From NCBI GenBank assembly GCA_003354055.1, contig PIVQ01000149.1, positions 1 to 12,225 of the forward strand: a stretch of 12,225 nt of DNA, given 5' to 3'. A model generated the notes under the pieces. That model was given only the letters and a program-made list of their open reading frames with translations, was not told the origin of the DNA and did not search any database. Position numbers and translations under genes: made by a program. This document shows, piece after piece, positions 7,087-12,225 of this stretch. Positions within the stretch are counted from its first letter, which is position 1. Each line of letters starts with the position of its first letter. The DNA is from Desulfobacteraceae bacterium. Lineage in GTDB: Bacteria; Desulfobacterota; Desulfobacteria; Desulfobacterales; Desulfobacteraceae.

Positions 7087-7852
7087 ACTTTGGCGTATCT
7101 CCCTTGGGATATGTTTGCTTTTGTTTGGGGCTGTTGCCATTGCCCTGGCGAATCCGTCGACACCTGCTGACACCATTAAAATTATCACGCCTGAATGGGA
7201 CGGCCAGACCAACAGGGACGGTACTGGGCTTTTCTTTGATATTGTCAGGGCGGTTTATAACCCTGCCCGTGTCAAAGTTGAATTTCGGTTTGCGCCCTTC
7301 AAACGATGCCAGGCAACGGTGAGTGCTGCCAAGGCAGATGCCATGCTCTGTGTCTGGAAAACCCATGCCTCAGAACTAAAGCAGTTGACGCCCAGATATC
7401 CCATATTTGTGGAGCGGACTGCTGTGATATTTAAAAATGCCTCCATGTTTTCCTGGCAGGGCCTTCATACCATGGATTATAAGCGGGCCGCCTGGCTTCG
7501 GGGCTATAACTACCATAGGGATAAAGAAATGGCATCGGTTCAACTCGCACAATGGTATGAGGTGGACAGTCATGAAGAGGCATGGCAACAGCTGAATATG
7601 GACCGGTTTGATTTTTATATTGATGCATTGATTGATCTTAATGCGTATATTAAGTCCAATAAAGTTGATATGCATCTTTACCAGAAAGAGGTGCTCTGGA
7701 GTAATGAATCGTTTATGGCATTTTCAGATACCAAGAGGTCCAGGGCCTTAATTGAAATTTTTGACAGGGAAATCCAAAAGCTTGTGAAAAGCGGAGAGCT
7801 GGCCCGGATTTATGAGAAGTGGGACCAGCCCTTTTATTCTAATTATTGGTAG
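7070..7852 (+). CDS. periplasmic solute-binding-like protein (SBP_bac_3 type)
   Basis: This 260-residue secreted protein begins with a signal peptide (RLWRISLGICLLLFG, then AIALA; likely cleavage after residue 27). The mature part follows the two-lobe fold of family 3 binding proteins: a first strand TIKIITPEWDG (35-45), a GTGLFFDIVRAVY helix (51-63), VKVEFRFAPFKRCQATVSAAKADAML split over 68-93, and the closing helix LIEIFDREIQKLVKSGELARIYEKW (227-251). Start 7070 places the signal peptide at the N terminus and overlaps the previous gene by 17 bases in another frame, suggesting translational coupling; a longer frame from 6971 would bury the signal. No transporter permease or ATPase is nearby, so it may be an orphan binding or sensory protein. 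The ligand is unknown. The third residues of the stop codon fall inside a tandem repeat. Confidence 0.85.
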   Translation: MNSTNRLWRISLGICLLLFGAVAIALANPSTPADTIKIITPEWDGQTNRDGTGLFFDIVRAVYNPARVKVEFRFAPFKRCQATVSAAKADAMLCVWKTHASELKQLTPRYPIFVERTAVIFKNASMFSWQGLHTMDYKRAAWLRGYNYHRDKEMASVQLAQWYEVDSHEEAWQQLNMDRFDFYIDALIDLNAYIKSNKVDMHLYQKEVLWSNESFMAFSDTKRSRALIEIFDREIQKLVKSGELARIYEKWDQPFYSNYW

Positions 7853-7904
7853 GCTGAAGCCCACACGTAGGCTAAAGCCCACACGTAAACTGAAAACCAC
7901 AAAG
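7851..7904. repeat. 18-bp tandem repeat at convergent gene ends
   Basis: Two units of 18 bases, AGGCTGAAGCCCACACGT (7851-7868) and AGGCTAAAGCCCACACGT (7869-7886), differ at one position. A third, decayed unit (7887-7904) matches about 11 of 18. The first unit begins inside the TAG stop of the binding-protein gene. Each good unit contains a small self-complementary GGCT..AGCC core. The array fills the gap between two convergent genes. Confidence 0.8.
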
Positions 7905-7911
7905 CCAAGAT

Positions 7912-8583
7912 CTATAGCCAGCCCATCTCTTTTTTCATCGTTTTGTATTGGCGTTTGAATTTTTTCTTGAGCGCCGGGTAACGGTCGACAAAGTCTTTTA
8001 CATGCCGATGGTTTTGATCGTTGGCCATATTGTACTGCTTTAAGCTGCGGTTCACCTCTATCAAAAGGGCATCGTAGCTCCGCCTGACCCTGCGATCGCC
8101 TGACTTGAGTTTTGTATAATGGTCTGCCGAGTAACTCAGCCAGCGTTTCATATGCGAAAAATAGGATGCCATGGCCCGGCGTTTGGTCCTCAGGGGGTAA
8201 TCGAGAATCTCTTTGATCACGATATAAGATTCCAGGCCCTCTGACTTCAATGCGCCTTTGTTCTTATTGATAAAGGCAATATAGGCCCGTACATCTTTAT
8301 CTGCAGTGTCAAGAACTTGGCCGGCATCATCTACAATTCTAATGGTCGTACGCATTCGCTCAACCGTATTGGTGACTTTGGCGTCGGCGATGTTGTCCAT
8401 TCCATGCTCAAGATTGATTGCCGATGCCTGCATGTTGTTCAGATAAAGGCTGATCCGTTTTTCCATACGTGATTTTGGCGGTTCCTTACTGCAGCTGGTC
8501 AGACTGGAAGCCAGGACAATTGCAAAACAGATGAGAAGACAGATGATGTTAGATTTTTTTGAGAACATTGTTGACATTTTCAT
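7912..8583 (-). CDS. putative lipoprotein of unknown function
   Basis: This protein of up to 223 residues has a lipoprotein signal: a basic start, a hydrophobic core IICLLICFAIVLASS, then lipobox LTSC with the lipidated cysteine at C31, followed by SKEPPKS. The acidic residue at +2 that would retain it in the inner membrane is absent (S at +2), so outer-membrane placement by the usual rule is likely. The mature part appears mostly helical, rich in K, R, M and Y, with a basic C-terminal end (FVDRYPALKKKFKRQYKTMKKEMGW). I do not recognise the family. Three ATG codons (8583, 8577, 8568) could start it, none with a good ribosome site, so the N terminus is uncertain by up to five residues. It is convergent with the binding-protein gene and lies 159 bases downstream of the zinc-ribbon gene on the same strand. 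Confidence 0.72.
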   Translation of the reverse strand: MKMSTMFSKKSNIICLLICFAIVLASSLTSCSKEPPKSRMEKRISLYLNNMQASAINLEHGMDNIADAKVTNTVERMRTTIRIVDDAGQVLDTADKDVRAYIAFINKNKGALKSEGLESYIVIKEILDYPLRTKRRAMASYFSHMKRWLSYSADHYTKLKSGDRRVRRSYDALLIEVNRSLKQYNMANDQNHRHVKDFVDRYPALKKKFKRQYKTMKKEMGWL

Positions 8584-8742
8584 TGTTGCGATTCGTTTTT
8601 ATCCGGCACCTGGTTGTTGTTTCTCTTTGAGACAGGTGTTGCGCCTACATGGTGCCCTGCAGACCAGACAAATGTCTTAGTAATATTGTTAGAATTTTGT
8701 TAGTATACCTTTCCTATTCAAAGGGGTAAAGGACTTTTTATG

Positions 8743-9990
8743 TTATAAATTCCCGGATAATTTTAGCACATTGGTATTGATGGCCAGGTTCAGTTCCCTG
8801 TGGATGAATTCATGATGATGCGCTTCAAATGGAAGAAAAATCAAAGAAACTTCTGTTGGCTTTATCCGGGCGGCAGCAAGGTTATGAAGATGGTCTTTCA
8901 GGGGTCTGGCCAGGGAGGCCAGGGTGATCTTTATACTCTGTATGGCTTCGGTGGCCGGCAGGGTAATGGGCAGGTGTTGATTTTTTCGGATTCGCTTATC
9001 AAGGTCCGGGTCTGGCTGATCAAGGGTTAGTTGACGGGATATCCTAAGAAATATCTTGGGGCGGATTTTAAAGGCCGGTGCCCAGAAAAAGATATCCTGA
9101 TGCGGAGTTTCAGGTTGTAACACCTTGGGCAGGTTTCCCAGGCGTATAAGATCTTCGTATGAGGCCAGGTCCATACCCCCTATCCCGGCAGTGACTTTCC
9201 AGAACGGGATGAGAACATCTTCAGGCGTTTCCGGCCGGGCAGACCCGAAGCGGATCCGGTCCAGCCTGTCCTGCCTGGCTTGCCACAAGCTCTGGCAGTT
9301 GCTGCAGATCAGCACCAGGGAGTCGGACTGGCCTTCAAGGTCCCATCCGCATCCCGGGCAGACTCCGGAGAGGATTTGGGTCTCTTTTTCAGGGCGGCAG
9401 GGTTCCATGGCCGTGAAAAAATTCTCCTTTCCCACAGGCGGGTCCAGTGGGGTGTTTAAAACAGCATCAATGAGCCGGTCTTCTTTCTGATAAAAGGGGG
9501 CATAAATCAGGCTGAACGTCTCTCCGATATCCTCGGAGATCACCGCAGACTTGGATTCGCGGTTTTGCCTTGAACGCTTGGACATGGCGGTTAAACTCTC
9601 CTTAAAAGCTAAGGGCCGGATAAATGTACCTTGAGTCCGCACCGATACCCTTTTCAGGGTCAGGGCCTGGGATCTGAACCCAAGGGAGAAGGGGATACTC
9701 CGGGGTGCCCCATCTATGGCCAAAATGGAAAGATCCGTGAACCAGTGATCCACTCCAGCCTGCGAACAGGCGTATTGAATCCCCTTGAACCGCCAATATG
9801 GCAGGTAAACCATAGGGATTTCTTCAGGAATATCGGGATGAGGCGTCAGATAATACCTGGCAAAGCCCTTCTGGGAAATACAGGACCTGACCCGGCAGAA
9901 GGGACAGACAAAAAAACGGTCTGTCTCATCCAGGAAAATAGGTGCCCCGCATTGGGGACAATGGTGTTCAACTGAAAAATGAGAATTCAT
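8743..9990 (-). CDS. twin zinc-ribbon protein of unknown function
   Basis: This 415-residue protein has two four-cysteine zinc ribbons with identical spacing: C11-C14-C29-C32 (CPQCG, then CPFC) and C211-C214-C229-C232 (CPGCG, then CSNC), exactly 200 residues apart. After each comes a similar element, MVYLPYWRFKG (60-70) and VLIPFWKVTAG (259-269). More P-F/Y motifs follow at IYAPFYQKED (162-171) and FFWAPAFKIRP (301-311). This suggests an internal duplication of a ribbon plus beta-domain unit. There is no signal peptide or membrane segment, so it is probably cytoplasmic. The start at 9990 puts the first ribbon near the N terminus, with GGAG and GATGGG upstream; an in-frame ATG at 10029 would add 13 residues unlike the rest. 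I do not know the family; nucleic-acid or protein binding would be typical of ribbons but is not shown. Confidence 0.8.
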   Translation of the reverse strand: MNSHFSVEHHCPQCGAPIFLDETDRFFVCPFCRVRSCISQKGFARYYLTPHPDIPEEIPMVYLPYWRFKGIQYACSQAGVDHWFTDLSILAIDGAPRSIPFSLGFRSQALTLKRVSVRTQGTFIRPLAFKESLTAMSKRSRQNRESKSAVISEDIGETFSLIYAPFYQKEDRLIDAVLNTPLDPPVGKENFFTAMEPCRPEKETQILSGVCPGCGWDLEGQSDSLVLICSNCQSLWQARQDRLDRIRFGSARPETPEDVLIPFWKVTAGIGGMDLASYEDLIRLGNLPKVLQPETPHQDIFFWAPAFKIRPKIFLRISRQLTLDQPDPDLDKRIRKNQHLPITLPATEAIQSIKITLASLARPLKDHLHNLAAARIKPTEVSLIFLPFEAHHHEFIHRELNLAINTNVLKLSGNL

Positions 9991-10161
9991 TTTTTTCCCA
10001 TCAACTCCGGAGCATGTACCGGCATACACGCCATACTTATTAATCGTGGAATTGGTCTCATGCAGTCTCCAATTTAGCGGTATTTTTTCTCAGGTTTTGC
10101 TGGTTCCGCCTGATTTACGATTTTTATTCTATTACAAATGGCGAAAAATATAAAGTGACCT
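9991..10161. other. intergenic stretch upstream of the zinc-ribbon gene
   Basis: This is the left part of a 568-base gap between divergent genes. It must contain the promoter of the minus-strand zinc-ribbon gene, but I see no convincing -35/-10 pair. It is AT-rich around 10110-10155. No reading frame or RNA gene is evident. Confidence 0.4.
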
Positions 10162-10409
10162 CTAACCCGGATACTTCACGAGTCGAATTTGCTTTAGCTG
10201 CAAGTTACAGGACGTGTAGCTGTAATCGTTTACCGCAAGCGGCCTGTAGCGAAGCAGATGAAGTAAATTCGGCTCGCCTGGAAGGTGAAAATTGAAATTT
10301 TCCGGTGACACTTCGTATTTATTAAAAAAGCTAAAAATTTGATATAAACGTCTGATAATAAGAACAATACTCCGGAAAAATTTCAATTTTCATGAAATAT
10401 CCGGGCTAA
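10162..10409. mobile_element. MITE-like non-autonomous element (about 240 bp)
   Basis: The ends are inverted: CCCGGATACTTCACG (10166-10180) and CATGAAATATCCGGG (10391-10405) agree at 13 of 15 positions when one is reverse-complemented. Both ends are directly flanked by CTAA (10162-10165 and 10406-10409), which may be a 4-bp target duplication. Inside are two large hairpins. The first pairs 10179-10214 with 10240-10276 (imperfect). The second pairs 10286-10305 with 10372-10392, perfect except for one extra base. No meaningful reading frame is present, so any movement would need an enzyme encoded elsewhere. A structured RNA or a BIME-type repeat is the main alternative. Confidence 0.55.
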
Positions 10410-10466
10410 GGATAACGATGTGATAGGGATTCAGTTGTGTTCCAGGGGGCAACCCGGATTCAAACC

Positions 10467-10496
10467 TTGACAATACCTTTTAATTCAGGGTACTTT
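10467..10496 (+). promoter_or_regulatory. candidate promoter of the micro-ORF / sensor gene
   Basis: A consensus -35 TTGACA at 10467-10472 is followed after 18 bases by a weak -10, TACTTT (10491-10496). It lies about 65 bases before the 27-codon ORF, on the correct strand. The -10 falls within a nested dyad (10484-10529), so repression or RNA folding could act here. The -10 match is poor, so the call is tentative. Confidence 0.4.
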
Positions 10497-10529
10497 TAGG
10501 AAAGTTATTACCTAAATATTTTACCTGAA
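10484..10529. promoter_or_regulatory. nested dyad in the leader of the sensor gene
   Basis: The outer pair TTCAGG (10484-10489) and CCTGAA (10524-10529), and the inner pair TTTAGG (10495-10500) and CCTAAA (10511-10516), are exact reverse complements. They share one axis to within a few bases. The dyad covers the proposed -10 and start region, about 30 bases before the 27-codon ORF. It may be an operator or a leader RNA fold. Confidence 0.45.
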
Positions 10530-10558
10530 AATACGCATAGAAAACGAGGAGGCTTTTA

Positions 10559-10642
10559 ATGGCCTTTTATCGGCAGTGGGATAACCGGATGGAAACGCCT
10601 GAGGCTGCGATTCTGCGAAATATCATTCCGGGGTGGAAATGA
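10559..10642 (+). CDS. 27-residue micro-ORF coupled to the sensor gene
   Basis: This short frame encodes MAFYRQWDNRMETPEAAILR followed by NIIPGWK. It has the strongest ribosome site of the region (GAGGAGG, 10546-10552, six bases before ATG). Its TGA overlaps the ATG of the sensor gene as ATGA (10639-10642). An in-frame stop at 10538-10540 shows it is not the tail of a longer upstream frame. It has no signal or membrane segment. It could be a genuine small protein, a leader peptide that delivers ribosomes to the sensor start, or the remnant N terminus of a larger gene. I recognise no family. The arrangement is clear; production of a stable product is not. Confidence 0.5.
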   Translation: MAFYRQWDNRMETPEAAILRNIIPGWK

Positions 10643-12225
10643 ACTCTATTTCTAAACGCCTGACCTTCAGCCTTAGTCTTACCGTTGTGATTGTCTCCGT
10701 GGTTGTCACGGCAGCCATATACTCCTCGTTTGCCTCAAATACGCGTAAGGAATTTGAGGAAGAAGCCCAAAGAATTGTTACATATCTCTGCGGTACTTTG
10801 GAATCCCCAGTCTGGAATGTGGATTATCAATCGGTGAAACTCATTAGCCAAACAGTTTTTCATAATGAACTTGTAAACGAATTAAAGATCGTTGATTCCC
10901 TTGGCAAGGAAGTATTTCACGCAAAGAAAGATGAGGATACCGATAATATGTTCCTTTCAGGAAATGTTATCCATTCCGGAGAAACCATCGGAGAGGTCAA
11001 GGTTTCATTCACAACCAGATCTTTTCGGGAGCGCAGCCAAAAGCTTTTGATATCCTTTGCTTTTATTATTTCTATTGTCCTTGTCGCGTTGGTGCTGGTC
11101 AGCGGGTTCCTTGTCAGGGCTCTGCTTGGTCGCCCCCTTGAACGGTTGAACAAAATCGTCAATCATTATGCCATGGGGGAATACAGTCTGGCTGATGACG
11201 ATATGCCCTATGAGGAATTTGCCTCTCTTCACCATGTATTGATCCATATGGGAGAACGCATTAAGGTTCAGTTGCAGAAACTTGGGGAGGCAGAGAAAAA
11301 ATATCGGAATATCTTCAATACCATTGAGGAGGGCTATTTCCTGGCTGATATCAACGGTACTATTATTTCAGCCAATCCGTCTGCGGCAAGAATGTTAAAA
11401 TTCGAAGATCCCTGTTTACTTGAAAAGAAGAATATGTTCAAGGATATCTGCATTTCCCCTCAGTATCCATCCGATATCCTGACCCAATTCAAAAAAAAGG
11501 AATATCTTACAAATTATCTGCTCAGATTCCAGCAAAGTGACGGCCATCAAATTGTCGTGGATGCGAATCTTCGTCTGGTCCGGGATGACAATGACAAACC
11601 TAAGGCTGTTGAAGGAACCTTCCGGGATGTCACTGAGCGGATTCTCATGGAGGATGAGCTAAAGCGGCACAAAACCGAATTGGAGAAAATGGTTGCCGAA
11701 AGAACGGCCCAGCTCAATGCAACTTTGGATGCTTTGCCTGATATCCTGCTTGAGGTGGATGAAAAAGGCACCATCCTTGATTTTAGGAGCCCTTCCGGAG
11801 AGAATCTTGACATGGATCCGGATCGTATTATGAACAGGCGTATCCGGGAGGTGTTGCCGGCATCCTCCGCCGACAGCATTGAATCGGCCATTGCCCTGGC
11901 CGCTGAAAAGGGGACGGCTTTTAACCGGGGATTTTCTTTGGATCTACCTGACGGTAATCACGGGTTTGATATATCCATTGCATCAAAAGCCCTTACCAAC
12001 GGTGATGAAAAACACTTTGTCATGCTGGTCCGTGACATCACCCAGCGGATCAGAAATCAAAGAATCATCCAGACCCTGTTTGAGATATCCAACGCTGTAA
12101 ATGTATCCCAGGATCTGGAGGACCTTTACGAAAAAATTCATGATACCATCAACACCTATATCGACACCACGAATTTTGGGATTGCCCTGATTAACGAGGA
12201 AGAGGATCGGCTTGATTTTCCCTAT
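10639..12225 (+). CDS. membrane sensor protein, HAMP-PAS-PAS-GAF, partial at right edge (probable sensor histidine kinase)
   Basis: The frame is open for 529 codons to the window end, so the C terminus is missing. Domains: membrane helix 1 (about 8-32), an extracytoplasmic sensor region (33-134, including LESPVWNVDY and NELVNELKIVDSLGKEVF), membrane helix 2 (about 135-160), HAMP (about 158-212, GRPLERLNKIV), PAS 1 (about 216-335, ending EGTFRDVTERI), a short coiled coil (335-358, LKRHKTELEKMVAERTAQL), PAS 2 (about 359-470, ending VMLVRDITQRI), and the start of a GAF-like domain (475 on, TLFEISNAVNVSQDLEDLY). The protein sits in the inner membrane and senses a periplasmic signal. The output module is not in the window; a histidine kinase is likeliest, a diguanylate cyclase possible. 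ATG 10639 follows GGGGTGG and overlaps the stop of the 27-codon ORF; a GTG at 10633 is an alternative start. Confidence 0.88.
   Translation, partial: MNSISKRLTFSLSLTVVIVSVVVTAAIYSSFASNTRKEFEEEAQRIVTYLCGTLESPVWNVDYQSVKLISQTVFHNELVNELKIVDSLGKEVFHAKKDEDTDNMFLSGNVIHSGETIGEVKVSFTTRSFRERSQKLLISFAFIISIVLVALVLVSGFLVRALLGRPLERLNKIVNHYAMGEYSLADDDMPYEEFASLHHVLIHMGERIKVQLQKLGEAEKKYRNIFNTIEEGYFLADINGTIISANPSAARMLKFEDPCLLEKKNMFKDICISPQYPSDILTQFKKKEYLTNYLLRFQQSDGHQIVVDANLRLVRDDNDKPKAVEGTFRDVTERILMEDELKRHKTELEKMVAERTAQLNATLDALPDILLEVDEKGTILDFRSPSGENLDMDPDRIMNRRIREVLPASSADSIESAIALAAEKGTAFNRGFSLDLPDGNHGFDISIASKALTNGDEKHFVMLVRDITQRIRNQRIIQTLFEISNAVNVSQDLEDLYEKIHDTINTYIDTTNFGIALINEEEDRLDFPY

Noticed and set aside
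6953..7366. Minus-strand frame across the binding-protein start
   Set aside because: It lies opposite two credible exported-protein genes with signal peptides and has no domain character of its own.
7851..7904. Possible CRISPR array
   Set aside because: Units are only 18 bases, directly adjacent without spacers, and no cas gene is near.
9125..9490. Plus-strand frame inside the zinc-ribbon gene
   Set aside because: It is rich in R, S and P as expected of an antisense frame; the minus strand holds the conserved cysteine pattern.
10162..10386. Minus-strand 74-residue frame in the MITE-like element
   Set aside because: It coincides with the hairpins and inverted ends; the reading frame is a by-product of the repeat.

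Overview
The window looks like a chromosomal segment of a Gram-negative anaerobe. A Desulfobacterota (Desulfobacteraceae-like) sulfate reducer is my best guess. This rests on a class I fumarase with protein character typical of that group, a periplasmic binding protein and lipoprotein (so an outer-membrane cell plan), and a long HAMP-PAS-PAS-GAF sensor protein. It is inference from gene style, not from a marker gene.

Layout. (1) Bases 1-1940 hold a complete class I [4Fe-4S] fumarate hydratase. A perfect hairpin precedes it and a terminator follows it, the latter embedded in a larger nested palindrome. (2) Bases 2100-6730 are a visibly AT-richer accessory block of redox genes and regulators: an AraC-type regulator, a flavodoxin-domain protein with an odd Tat-like N terminus, an NmrA-type NAD(P)-binding protein, a classical SDR on the opposite strand, and a second, structurally different AraC regulator divergent from the SDR. 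A 30-bp exact repeat sits at the left edge of the window and again at 3782-3811. (3) Bases 6730-7850 hold a small exported protein whose gene overlaps that of a periplasmic solute-binding-like protein. (4) Bases 7912-9990 carry two minus-strand genes of unknown function: a lipoprotein, and a protein with two identically spaced zinc ribbons exactly 200 residues apart. (5) Bases 9991-10558 are non-coding and contain a 240-bp MITE-like element with 15-bp inverted ends and 4-bp flanking repeats, then a promoter-like region with a nested dyad. (6) Bases 10559-12225 hold a 27-codon ORF with a strong ribosome site, coupled through ATGA to a membrane sensor protein that runs off the right edge.

How they may work together. 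The fumarase fits a TCA-cycle role. The AraC/flavodoxin/NmrA/SDR genes look like one or two small inducible reductase circuits, probably stress- or xenobiotic-responsive, but no substrate can be read from the sequence. The binding-like protein and the sensor kinase-like protein are separated by minus-strand genes, so a functional link is only a guess. I found no rRNA, tRNA, CRISPR array or complete insertion sequence. The most unusual structures are the MITE-like element, the ATGA-coupled micro-ORF, the twin zinc-ribbon protein and the 30-bp repeat.
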